This document shows positions 1 to 7,086 of a stretch of 34,920 bases of DNA, one piece after another. Within the stretch, counting starts at the first letter, position 1. Every line of letters begins with the position of its first letter. This DNA is from a virus, in the IMG/VR virus record IMGVR_UViG_3300032282_003330, positions 1 through 34,920 of that record; one strand, written 5' to 3'. Under the pieces are notes generated by a model. It did no database searches. It saw only the letters and a program-made list of their open reading frames with translations, and was not told the DNA's origin. The translations under genes were made by a program, and so were the position numbers.

Positions 1-1
1 A

Positions 2-1291
2 TCTGTCTTAACAGATACAGAAAGCAACAATATTTATAAAAATGATTTGATTTCATTACAATTATTTAATTCTGCAAGTTGTTTATGGGCAGAAATTGAT
101 GCTCCAGCGGCAAATAATGATTATTATAGATTAATTCTTGTTAATCACGGCTCATTCCCAATTAATAGCGGCAACACATCCGCAGGTGGTGGTTCTGGTG
201 GAGGAAGTGGAGGAGGTGGAGGTTCGGACCTATATTTATTAGTTCCCTATATTCTAAATCCAACAGGTAATTTACAAACAACTCTAAATAATCCAAGTAG
301 CCGTCAAGGATTTTATGGTTATCCAGATTATAACGGTAATATAAAATTTACATTAAATAATTTTTCTTCATCCGTTGATACGGGAGGAATAACATTCTAT
401 ATAATACCAAATATTTATTCTGGTAGTTTAACATACGACCCAACTACCAATTTAATTAATACCGCAGGCGTTGGAAGAGTAATTACGTTACAAGGTCCAA
501 ATCTAGCAAATCTTACTTTGTCTGGTGATAATATAGGTGGTGTTGAAGGTGGTGGTTATCCAACTGATTACACAAGAAATATAAACAATAATAACACTAA
601 CACTAACTTGCACGTGCACGATGGAGTGGTGGATATAACCATCCCAGTAGGTACCGGTTCAACAGTGTATGTTGATACAGCAGGCCCTGTAGCTTACGAT
701 ATAAACTGGACAGGCGGTGCATATTATAATCCTTCAGCTGAACAAATGACTTTTGTACCAACAAATATAGGTGGTTATTATGTACCGCCTATAAATGATT
801 TTAATACAAACTATAAAGATACTTATATTTCCGCTTCTGGTACTCCAACTAGAATATATATTCCACTAATAAATTCTAATGGTACCTATAAGCCTACTTT
901 AACACCAGTAAGCGTAGAAACACCAACTGGCTTATATGTAAGAATTAATAGTTATATTCATAGTTTAAGATTCTTCTCAGCCTATAATCCAACTGCTAAT
1001 ATAAATGATTTTTCACCGGGAACAAATGCGTTTGGAGAACCTACAGTGCCGGGAGTTGGTTTTAATGAATATGGTAATTTTGATTCTATGAGTTTTATTA
1101 ATTACATGAGTGTATATTCTTTTGATGACTCAATGTATTATACACCACAATCTCCATATCCAATAGTAATTTTTGTGCCTTCTCGTAGCGGAGTTGCTAA
1201 ATTATGGATTGTAAGTTATCCACAAACAAATCCTCCACCAGAACCGGGTCATACTAACGGAATAGGTAATATAGAAGTCTGGACAGCATAA
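2..1291 (+). CDS. Tail fibre/adhesin-like structural protein, 5' end missing
   Basis: The reading frame is open to the window edge, so the TTG at 47 is not a convincing start and the gene begins upstream. The visible first residues (KNDLISLQLF, then EIDAP and YYRLILV) match a module found in the two fibre genes at 1824 and 2981 (ND[LV]..V, then I.[AS]..., then YR.I). It is followed by a Gly/Ser linker (GGGSGGGSGGGGGS, about residues 45-60 from the TTG) and then about 350 residues rich in Asn, Tyr, Thr and Gly with no Cys-rich or enzymatic motif, typical of beta-structured phage surface proteins. It lies at the head of a fibre cluster, and a terminator-like hairpin follows directly. I infer a fibre or adhesin tip; I cannot name a family. 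Confidence 0.6.
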   Translation, partial: SVLTDTESNNIYKNDLISLQLFNSASCLWAEIDAPAANNDYYRLILVNHGSFPINSGNTSAGGGSGGGSGGGGGSDLYLLVPYILNPTGNLQTTLNNPSSRQGFYGYPDYNGNIKFTLNNFSSSVDTGGITFYIIPNIYSGSLTYDPTTNLINTAGVGRVITLQGPNLANLTLSGDNIGGVEGGGYPTDYTRNINNNNTNTNLHVHDGVVDITIPVGTGSTVYVDTAGPVAYDINWTGGAYYNPSAEQMTFVPTNIGGYYVPPINDFNTNYKDTYISASGTPTRIYIPLINSNGTYKPTLTPVSVETPTGLYVRINSYIHSLRFFSAYNPTANINDFSPGTNAFGEPTVPGVGFNEYGNFDSMSFINYMSVYSFDDSMYYTPQSPYPIVIFVPSRSGVAKLWIVSYPQTNPPPEPGHTNGIGNIEVWTA

Positions 1292-1307
1292 AGTATAATT
1301 TAAACTT

Positions 1308-1344
1308 GGGAAGGGGTGCAGAAGTATTGCATCCCTTTCTTTTA
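1308..1344 (+). terminator. Rho-independent terminator after the first fibre gene
   Basis: Left arm 1308-1320 (ending GGGGTGCA), 7-nt loop GAAGTAT, right arm 1328-1340 (starting TGCATCCC), about 12 pairs including G-U pairs, running into a T-rich tract. It lies 17 nt after the stop codon. Confidence 0.75.
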
Positions 1345-1349
1345 TCTAA

Positions 1350-1360
1350 AACTATTTATT
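1350..1360 (+). promoter_or_regulatory. AACTATTTAT(A/T) motif, candidate late promoter
   Basis: AACTATTTATT directly follows a terminator and precedes the gene at 1364. The same motif recurs at 2943, 18121, 26878 and 29746. Only 3 nt separate it from the ATG, so if it is a promoter the transcript would be nearly leaderless here; this copy is the least certain. Confidence 0.3.
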
Positions 1361-1363
1361 ACT

Positions 1364-1567
1364 ATGAAACGTAAAATAACTTATCTTATTAAGGACTTTG
1401 ACAAGATAATGCGTGAAATATTACCACATACTGGCGATTTTCGCAAAGAAGTTATGTTGCTTAAACGCAAAGAAGAATTTGAAGAAATTATAGATAAAAT
1501 GGCTGAAAAATACGATAAAATCATTGAACTAATAGAACAAGAAAAGGAACTGCCAGATGAAATATAA
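1364..1567 (+). CDS. Small charged helical protein, unknown function
   Basis: 67 residues starting MKRKITYLIKDFDK. The upstream in-frame GTG at 1316 lies inside the terminator hairpin, so the ATG at 1364 is preferred although no Shine-Dalgarno sequence is seen. The protein is rich in Lys, Glu and Ile with heptad-like spacing in the second half (EEFEEIIDKMAEKYDKIIEL), suggesting a helical or coiled-coil protein. It overlaps the next gene by 11 nt, so the two are probably co-translated. No family recognised. Fibre-operon position suggests an assembly or chaperone role, but this is inference only. Confidence 0.6.
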   Translation: MKRKITYLIKDFDKIMREILPHTGDFRKEVMLLKRKEEFEEIIDKMAEKYDKIIELIEQEKELPDEI

Positions 1568-1811
1568 ATTTTCATTTATTCAAGTAACTAACTGGTTAAT
1601 GATTTGCCGCGATAATCTTAAAAAAATTCGTGAAGAAGCAAATGAAGGTTTCCAAGATAAGGAGAAAGTTATAGAAAAATTAAAAAAACAAAAGCGCGAT
1701 CTTTTGTTGGTTAAAGATATTTTAAATAGAAAAATTAAACTACATGGTATTAGCCCAGATTTCTTGAAGAATTTAAAAAGTATAAAGAAAGAATACGGCT
1801 TAGAAGATTAA
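1557..1811 (+). CDS. Small basic helical protein, unknown function
   Basis: 84 residues, strongly Lys/Glu rich (for example EKVIEKLKKQKRDLLLVKD), predicted mostly helical, without signal peptide or Cys motif. The start overlaps the end of the 1364 gene by 11 nt and the stop is 12 nt before the fibre gene at 1824, so it is part of the same transcription unit. Two consecutive small coiled-coil-like genes just ahead of fibre genes could be fibre-assembly helpers, but no homology is visible to me. Confidence 0.6.
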   Translation: MKYKFSFIQVTNWLMICRDNLKKIREEANEGFQDKEKVIEKLKKQKRDLLLVKDILNRKIKLHGISPDFLKNLKSIKKEYGLED

Positions 1812-1823
1812 GGAAACTAAAAG

Positions 1824-2939
1824 ATGGCAGTTAAGCCAGCAAAAGCGATTGCGGATTTACTTGCGCGAAAGCAGATATTAAAAGTTGATAAAGAAAACAA
1901 TATTCTTTTTAAAGTTTCTGGTTCATTAGGTACTGGTTCTGTCAGTTCCTCATTGCCTGTAACGGCATCTGGATATTTTTCAGCTTTTGATTCTTTTATT
2001 TCTGGAACACTAACTACTAAAAACTTAGCAATTTCTGATGAAAAAAGTTATGTAAATATTAATCAATTAAGTAATGTATCGGCTTCTGATGCACAAGAAG
2101 GCGAGTATTTAGTATTTAGTGGCTCTAATTGGGTTCCTTCTAGTGTTCGTGGCGTTGGTATTACAAAAGAAACCTATAATCGTGTTAGATATACCGTCTC
2201 TGGGACTTTTGATGGAAAAGATGTTATAGAAATTGCTCTACCGCTATCATCTTCTATTCGTGGTCCAGCGTTTACTCCACAATCAATAAATCAAATTAAT
2301 TTTACTTTATTGGTTCAAGAAACTAGCGAATCAAACTGGAAGAATGATTTAGCCTCTGTTGAATTTAAACTATCTGGCGTTGTTGAACAACAAATATATG
2401 CCCTGATATCTGCACCTTCATTACCATATGCTTATAGTTTTAATGCCGTAAACTTAAATCCTGAAGTTGTAAATTCATCAATAATGCTTGGTGAGTATTC
2501 TACTCTGATAGTTGAAGATGACGCTTATGTTTCTGGCTCTTTATATACCAGTGCGTCATCTAATTTACCAAATATTGGAAATATAAATTTACTTTCTGGT
2601 TCATTTTATAACGTAGATAATGTTTTTACATCAATTGATAATAGATTTGCACAATTAGTTACAAATTTTAATAATTTGCGTGAAATAGTAACAGGTAGTT
2701 TTGATTTTAATGGCGACAAAATAGTTACATTAAATAATTTTATAGCATTAGATATTGATTATTTATCACTTGATGTAATGGTTAAATATAGTGGTAGCAC
2801 ACAATATGTTAATGATTTAATAAGCGTAAGGATGTCGGGAACATTATCGAATCAAATAAACGTTGAAATTAGTGCTCCAAGCGTAACCCATGAAGATTTT
2901 TATAGAATTATTGCAGTAAAAGAGACAGGAAGCATTTAA
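1824..2939 (+). CDS. Tail fibre-like structural protein (paralogue 1)
   Basis: 371 residues. The N-terminus MAVKPAKAIADLLARKQILK is paralogous to that of the gene at 2981 (MAVKPVKVLTDLQTNKQITK), which suggests a common attachment domain. The body is Ser/Gly/Thr rich (for example SSSLPVTASGYF), as in phage fibres. Two copies of a module of about 95 residues follow. Copy 1 runs from about residue 116 (YNRVRYTVSGTFDGKD ... WKNDLASVEFKLSG ... ISAPSLPYAYSFNAV). Copy 2 is C-terminal (VNDLISVRMSGTL ... EISAPS ... FYRIIAV). GGAA lies upstream of the ATG. It probably forms a trimeric or oligomeric fibre segment; the exact position in the virion is unknown. Confidence 0.65.
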   Translation: MAVKPAKAIADLLARKQILKVDKENNILFKVSGSLGTGSVSSSLPVTASGYFSAFDSFISGTLTTKNLAISDEKSYVNINQLSNVSASDAQEGEYLVFSGSNWVPSSVRGVGITKETYNRVRYTVSGTFDGKDVIEIALPLSSSIRGPAFTPQSINQINFTLLVQETSESNWKNDLASVEFKLSGVVEQQIYALISAPSLPYAYSFNAVNLNPEVVNSSIMLGEYSTLIVEDDAYVSGSLYTSASSNLPNIGNINLLSGSFYNVDNVFTSIDNRFAQLVTNFNNLREIVTGSFDFNGDKIVTLNNFIALDIDYLSLDVMVKYSGSTQYVNDLISVRMSGTLSNQINVEISAPSVTHEDFYRIIAVKETGSI

Positions 2940-2942
2940 ACA

Positions 2943-2953
2943 AACTATTTATT
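2943..2953 (+). promoter_or_regulatory. AACTATTTATT motif, candidate late promoter
   Basis: Sits between two fibre genes, 27 nt upstream of the ATG at 2981, with an AAAGGAG ribosome binding site between. Identical core to copies upstream of the gp21 leader (18121) and the tube gene (29746). Confidence 0.45.
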
Positions 2954-2980
2954 ACAAATTGTAAAAAGGAGATTAAATAA

Positions 2981-4075
2981 ATGGCTGTTAAACCAGTAAA
3001 AGTATTAACTGATCTGCAAACAAATAAGCAGATTACTAAAGTAGATAGAGCAGCAGGCAACGCAGTATTATTCAATGTTTCAGGTACAGTTGCTGGTGGT
3101 GGTCATGTAAGTTCTTCTCTTCCTTATACTGGTTCTGGCCTCTATATTGATGGTGACGCATTAATTAACGGTACATTAACTGTTAAAACCTATCATTCTA
3201 TAGATGTTACTGCATCAGTTTTATATGAAAGCGGTTCTTCAAAGTTTGGTAATAGCGCAGACGATACTCACCAATTTACTGGTAGCGTATCAATTAGTGG
3301 TTCATTTGTTGCTGATTATCTAACCGCATCATATGGACTTTACTCAGGGGGTCCATCTAATTTATCAGGCGCTGTCACAGCAAGAAATGGTTTAACAGTT
3401 CTTGGTGCTCCCTTAAATGCAATTACCGTTCCAGTAAGTGCAAGCAGTTTATTTGTAACAGATGGAGGCACTTTTGGCGGCAAAGTAACAGCAGCAGGTC
3501 TTACTTCTTCTGCTGGCTTATCTGTTGTTGGTCAAGCAAATGTTATCGGCACTATTAGTGCTACAACTTCTGCTTATGCTCCATTAGTAGCTGGTATTAA
3601 TGGAAGATTTGCAACAAGTTCTGTAGCGGCTCAAACGCCATTTAATAATCTTTCCGTAATAACAAGCTCACAAACAATTAATGGCGTTCCTTATGATTTG
3701 TATAGTATTGATCAAGCATTCCACGCAATTGATTCCGCTATCGCAGATTCCAGTAAGACACAAAATGCATACAAGCGTTTACGTTATCAAACAAGCGGCA
3801 CTTTTGACGTTAGTGGTATTCAATTAGTTGCTCTACCATTAACACAATTTAGCGGTTCCGCTTTCTCAACTTCATCATTAGATTTTATTACCGTTGATGT
3901 AATGATTAAATTAGAAAGTGGTGATAACTGGATGAATGACGTTGTAGCTGTAGAAACATATATTACTGGCTCTCCCGGTAGTGAATATGTTGAAGTAGCA
4001 ATTCACAGCGCCGATATTCCATATGCATACCGTTTAATCGCACTAAATGAAGATCCAACTAAATATGTGATATAA
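2981..4075 (+). CDS. Tail fibre-like structural protein (paralogue 2)
   Basis: 364 residues. Shares the MAVKP.K...DL...KQI.KVD N-terminal segment with the 1824 product and carries one C-terminal copy of the shared module (YKRLRYQTSGTFDVSG ... WMNDVVAVETYITGS ... SADIPYAYRLIALNEDP). The middle has a segment (KFGNSADDTHQFTGSVSISG) that I recall as common in structural proteins of T4-like environmental phages; it is followed by Ala/Gly/Ser/Thr-rich beta-type sequence. Strong AAAGGAG ribosome binding site. Probably a virion-exposed fibre; function by composition and context. Confidence 0.65.
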   Translation: MAVKPVKVLTDLQTNKQITKVDRAAGNAVLFNVSGTVAGGGHVSSSLPYTGSGLYIDGDALINGTLTVKTYHSIDVTASVLYESGSSKFGNSADDTHQFTGSVSISGSFVADYLTASYGLYSGGPSNLSGAVTARNGLTVLGAPLNAITVPVSASSLFVTDGGTFGGKVTAAGLTSSAGLSVVGQANVIGTISATTSAYAPLVAGINGRFATSSVAAQTPFNNLSVITSSQTINGVPYDLYSIDQAFHAIDSAIADSSKTQNAYKRLRYQTSGTFDVSGIQLVALPLTQFSGSAFSTSSLDFITVDVMIKLESGDNWMNDVVAVETYITGSPGSEYVEVAIHSADIPYAYRLIALNEDPTKYVI

Positions 4076-4084
4076 TAGTCACAT

Positions 4085-4615
4085 ATGATTCTTGGTTTAG
4101 ATATTTCAACTTCGATTACAGGAATAACCGTCCTTGATGATACAGGGGCGGTTGTTCTTTTTGATATGATTGATACTCATTCCAAGAAATTTACTAGCTT
4201 TTTTATGAAAGCAGACGCAGTTGAACGGCGGCTGGTACAGCTGAAAAATGACTATAAAATAGATAAAATCTTTATAGAACAAAGCTTACAAGCATTTAGG
4301 CCGGGATTATCCTCTGCAAAAGTAATTTTGACACTAGGAAAGTTCAATGGTATAGTTAGTTGGATTTGTTACAAGATTTTTGGGATTCAACCAGATTATA
4401 TTGGTGCTTCTACCGCCAGAAAAGCACTTGGGATTAAGGTAGAGCGTGGTGAAAACGCAAAAGAAATCGTATTAAAGCGTGTTTTAGAGCTTGAAAAAGG
4501 CTTTGTAGTCAAGTATACTCCTAAAGGTAATCCAGTAGCAGGCACTTATGATAGAGCCGATAGCTATGTTATTGCCAAAGCGGGGTATTTGTCTTGTCAG
4601 ACACCAAAAAAGTAG
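4085..4615 (+). CDS. RuvC-like Holliday junction resolvase
   Basis: 176 residues of the RNase H-fold RuvC type. Acidic residues sit where the family's catalytic carboxylates are expected: D6 in ILGLDIS at the end of strand 1, E65 in IFIEQ, and D156/D159 in the C-terminal YDRADSYVIA helix. By family knowledge these bind Mg2+ and cut four-way DNA junctions. In a phage this would resolve recombination or replication branches before packaging, the role played by the unrelated gp49 endonuclease VII in T4. It overlaps the primase gene by 22 nt and is close to the Mre11-Rad50 gene, consistent with recombination-dependent replication. Confidence 0.8.
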   Translation: MILGLDISTSITGITVLDDTGAVVLFDMIDTHSKKFTSFFMKADAVERRLVQLKNDYKIDKIFIEQSLQAFRPGLSSAKVILTLGKFNGIVSWICYKIFGIQPDYIGASTARKALGIKVERGENAKEIVLKRVLELEKGFVVKYTPKGNPVAGTYDRADSYVIAKAGYLSCQTPKK

Positions 4616-5535
4616 AGATTCTTAAGCAAATTCTTGGTGATTATTACACTTCTGGTCATGAAAAGCTATTTTTCTGTCCAAAATGTAAGCATCACAAGAA
4701 GAAATTGTCTGTTAATTTAGATAAAGATGCCTTTAAATGCTGGATTTGTGATTTTTCTGGTAAATCTGTTCGTCGCTTGGTGCTAAGGTATGGTAACTAT
4801 GTCCAACAAAAGACGTGGAATGAGCTTTCTGGTATCGTTGAGATCACGGAATATGAAAAAATCTTCCTTGCAGAAGGAAATGTTGAAGAAAAGATTGAAC
4901 CAATCAATCTTCCGCCAGAATTCCAGACGCTTTGCAACAGGGATTTAGGTCTTTCTTCACTTCCAGCACGTAGATATCTTAAAGATCGCGGTGTAAATAA
5001 GGAAGATATCCTATTTTGGAAGATTGGTTATGCTGTTTCTGGTGAATATGCTGGTAGGATCATCGTTCCATCATTTAATCTTGATGGAAAGGTAGATTAT
5101 TTCATTTGCAGAACATATGAAAACGATTGGAAGCGTTATTTAAATCCTCCAACTCCAAAAGATATCATTTTTAATGAACTTTATGTTGATTGGTCATCTG
5201 ATATTACAATCGTTGAAGGTGTTTTTGATGCTATTAAGGCAAAAAATGCTATTCCTATTCTTGGTTCAACGCTAAGAGAAGGATCACGACTATTTCGTGA
5301 GTTAATTCGCAATGATCCGCGTATTTTTATTGCTCTTGATCCCGATGCAGAGAAAAAAGCAGATAAACTAATCAATACATTGTTGACGTATGATGCAGAG
5401 GTCTATAAAATAGATATCCCAGTAGGAAAAGATGTTGGTGATATAACACATGAAGAGTTTTTAGAGCGTAAAAAAGCTGCTGTGCCTATGAAAAATGGCG
5501 ACTATATGTTGCTTAGAAAGATAATGAGTCTATAA
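4594..5535 (+). CDS. DNA primase (zinc finger plus TOPRIM; gp61-like)
   Basis: 313 residues starting at a TTG inside the resolvase gene; no better start lies between it and the zinc-binding motif. A CHC2-type zinc ribbon is seen at C28-P-K-C31 and C49-W-I-C52. The TOPRIM core follows: E208 in TIVEGVFDAIKA and the DxD pair D249/D251 in FIALDPDAEKKA, which bind catalytic metal. It should synthesise RNA primers for lagging-strand replication. The length is close to T4 gp61 (about 340 residues) and no helicase domain is fused, so a separate helicase must lie outside the window. Short overlaps join it to the resolvase upstream and the small secreted protein downstream. Confidence 0.85.
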   Translation: MSDTKKVEILKQILGDYYTSGHEKLFFCPKCKHHKKKLSVNLDKDAFKCWICDFSGKSVRRLVLRYGNYVQQKTWNELSGIVEITEYEKIFLAEGNVEEKIEPINLPPEFQTLCNRDLGLSSLPARRYLKDRGVNKEDILFWKIGYAVSGEYAGRIIVPSFNLDGKVDYFICRTYENDWKRYLNPPTPKDIIFNELYVDWSSDITIVEGVFDAIKAKNAIPILGSTLREGSRLFRELIRNDPRIFIALDPDAEKKADKLINTLLTYDAEVYKIDIPVGKDVGDITHEEFLERKKAAVPMKNGDYMLLRKIMSL

Positions 5536-5536
5536 A

Positions 5537-5830
5537 ATGAGAAATTTACTTTTTTCGCTAGTAATTTTATTTTCTACAAGTGTTTATGCTATTCCTGATA
5601 CATATGATTCAGATGTAAAACAATTTATTTATAATAATTTAAAAGATATCAACTATAAAGATCATATTTTAAATAAAATGCGCTCGTTTCATAATTATTT
5701 TATACAAAAAGGCGATAATTATGTTTCTAACAAATTAAAGCTTACTATTTATTATATTGAAATGTTTGATATTGAAAACATGCCTGATGAACAAGAACAA
5801 GTAATATTATTTTTTATAAAAAATGTCTAA
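5537..5830 (+). CDS. Small exported protein with signal peptide, unknown function
   Basis: 97 residues. The N-terminus MRNLLFSLVILFSTSVYA is a classic Sec signal peptide with a probable signal peptidase I site after V-Y-A (residue 18). The mature part of about 79 residues is Asn/Tyr/Lys rich with no Cys and no second membrane segment. The ATG follows the primase stop by one base. Export to the periplasm suggests a role in host envelope modification or superinfection effects, but no family is recognised. It is an oddity among replication genes. Confidence 0.6.
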   Translation: MRNLLFSLVILFSTSVYAIPDTYDSDVKQFIYNNLKDINYKDHILNKMRSFHNYFIQKGDNYVSNKLKLTIYYIEMFDIENMPDEQEQVILFFIKNV

Positions 5831-6020
5831 TGACAAAAAGCACAATCCAAAAACAATAATGGCATTATTAAAATTAATGCTAGCAATGCGTAACGATTTG
5901 TCAAAAGAAGAAAAAGAAAGTGTTATAAAATTAGCAGAACAAATGATTTCAAAAGGCAAAAAAAAAGACCATGAAGATAAACAAATCTTTCCTATCCAAG
6001 ATTATAAAAGAAGAAATTAA
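5823..6020 (+). CDS. Small charged protein, unknown function
   Basis: 65 residues, Lys/Glu rich and probably helical (for example NDLSKEEKESVIKLAEQM). It overlaps the upstream signal-peptide gene by 8 nt and the downstream gene at 5971 by 50 nt in another frame, so its last 16 codons also encode the N-terminal leader of the next protein. No signal peptide, Cys or known motif. Confidence 0.5.
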   Translation: MSNDKKHNPKTIMALLKLMLAMRNDLSKEEKESVIKLAEQMISKGKKKDHEDKQIFPIQDYKRRN

Positions 6021-6447
6021 ACGAGTTCTTTATGAAGATGAACCTTCTTGGACAACGGATGCCATTAAACTCTTTATAGACATAAGAGATAACTCTAGAG
6101 CTACAAATCCAGATCATGACACAAAAGAAAATTTTATAAAACAAATAGAAGCTTTAACAGGACGTAATACAGGTGAGGTTTTTTCTTATCTACGTGGAAA
6201 AATAGATAAAGATTTATATGTTCATGTTGCACAATTATTAAATAACGTAGTAGATATTGATTTATTGGGCGATGAAGATTTAATGTCTCCATCATATAAA
6301 TCTAAAAATCCAACTAGAAGCGAAATAGACGACTTCAGAAGCCCTTATAAAACAGATGCCCCTTCTACATATAATAGAAAACCACAACCTATTTCTCCAC
6401 AAGATCAAGAAGATACTCGGGATAAAAAGAAAAATTGGGTACACTAA
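5971..6447 (+). CDS. Putative internal virion protein with capsid-targeting-like leader
   Basis: 158 residues. The N-terminus MKINKSFLSKIIKEEIKRVL aligns position by position with the starts of the proteins at 6715 and 17247 (MK..K.[FY]L.K[IL]I.E[EA][IL]), which fixes this ATG as the start despite the 50-nt overlap with the 5823 gene and a weak ribosome binding site. I-K-E14 followed by E15 fits the (I/L)-x-E rule of T4-type prohead proteases. The rest is hydrophilic, with a charged and Pro-rich C-terminus and no enzymatic motif. Inference: a protein packaged into the prohead, trimmed by gp21 and possibly ejected with DNA. Confidence 0.55.
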   Translation: MKINKSFLSKIIKEEIKRVLYEDEPSWTTDAIKLFIDIRDNSRATNPDHDTKENFIKQIEALTGRNTGEVFSYLRGKIDKDLYVHVAQLLNNVVDIDLLGDEDLMSPSYKSKNPTRSEIDDFRSPYKTDAPSTYNRKPQPISPQDQEDTRDKKKNWVH

Positions 6448-6448
6448 C

Positions 6449-6643
6449 ATGAGCGAAAGACCAGAAATCGGTGGAAAAAGCGAAGGTAAAAGATGCGGCG
6501 GTGCATGCAAACATAGCAGCACATATCACCAAGTAAAATGGTTTGATAAATTTACAAGCATGTATTATTATGGTTGTGCATACGTAGATTGTAAATGCAT
6601 GAATTATGTAGCAACTGATATTAATAATACAGATATACGCTAA
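6449..6643 (+). CDS. Small cysteine-rich protein, unknown
   Basis: 64 residues starting MSERPEIGGKSEGKRCGGAC one base after the previous stop; the longer frame from 6356 is mostly out-of-frame overlap with the 5971 gene and is rejected. Five Cys in two clusters (C-x3-C near residue 14, then GC....CKC) plus His could form a small zinc site, or disulfides if oxidised. No family is recognised. An AT-only T7G/CA7 inverted repeat follows (6644-6668). Confidence 0.5.
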   Translation: MSERPEIGGKSEGKRCGGACKHSSTYHQVKWFDKFTSMYYYGCAYVDCKCMNYVATDINNTDIR

Positions 6644-6714
6644 TTTTTTTGTCTTATTGGCAAAAAAAAATACCATTTACTATAATTTTGTAGTTTTTTA
6701 AAAAGGAGAAAGTT

Positions 6715-6984
6715 ATGAAAGTTACAAAGCAATATTTAAAGAAGTTGATTATGGAAGAATTGACAAAAGAAATGTCTGCACCAGTTTCAACAGAGGAAAA
6801 GTCTGGACAAATTCCATCACAAGAGGTTCCATTAAGTGAAAAAAGCTGTTTAAGAGCTGCTGGTGTTATTAATAAGATTTTAAAGTATCATGCACCTACA
6901 GTAGAAAAACATTTTGGTCGTGATACCGTAGATGCGCTTAAAAAGGCAGCCGCGTATTTGCCAGAAATATGGCCTGCTATATAA
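6715..6984 (+). CDS. Putative internal virion protein with capsid-targeting-like leader
   Basis: 89 residues with a strong AAAGGAG ribosome binding site. The N-terminus MKVTKQYLKKLIMEELTKEM matches the leaders at 5971 and 17247, with I-M-E14 then E15 as the expected gp21 cut site. After cleavage a protein of about 75 residues would remain: a Pro/Ser/Glu-rich linker followed by a compact, partly hydrophobic domain with one Cys, ending in PEIWPAI. The gene is followed by a strong terminator and is apparently the last gene of its unit. Its role after packaging is unknown. Confidence 0.6.
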   Translation: MKVTKQYLKKLIMEELTKEMSAPVSTEEKSGQIPSQEVPLSEKSCLRAAGVINKILKYHAPTVEKHFGRDTVDALKKAAAYLPEIWPAI

Positions 6985-7021
6985 TATATCTGTAGACATA
7001 CAACAAAACTTGTAGTAACAT

Positions 7022-7053
7022 GACCGTTAAGAATACCACTTAACGGTCTTTTT
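7022..7053 (+). terminator. Rho-independent terminator
   Basis: Perfect 10-bp stem GACCGTTAAG / CTTAACGGTC with a 7-nt loop, followed by TTTTT. It separates the small-protein group from the Mre11-Rad50 gene. Confidence 0.9.
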
Positions 7054-7086
7054 GTATCGTGATAGTGTGTAGTTACTGGAGGAAGA

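Noticed and set aside
6644-6668. T7G ... CA7 inverted repeat as a terminator
   Set aside because: The stem is almost all A-T with one G-C pair, so it is unlikely to stop polymerase reliably; left as an uninterpreted feature.
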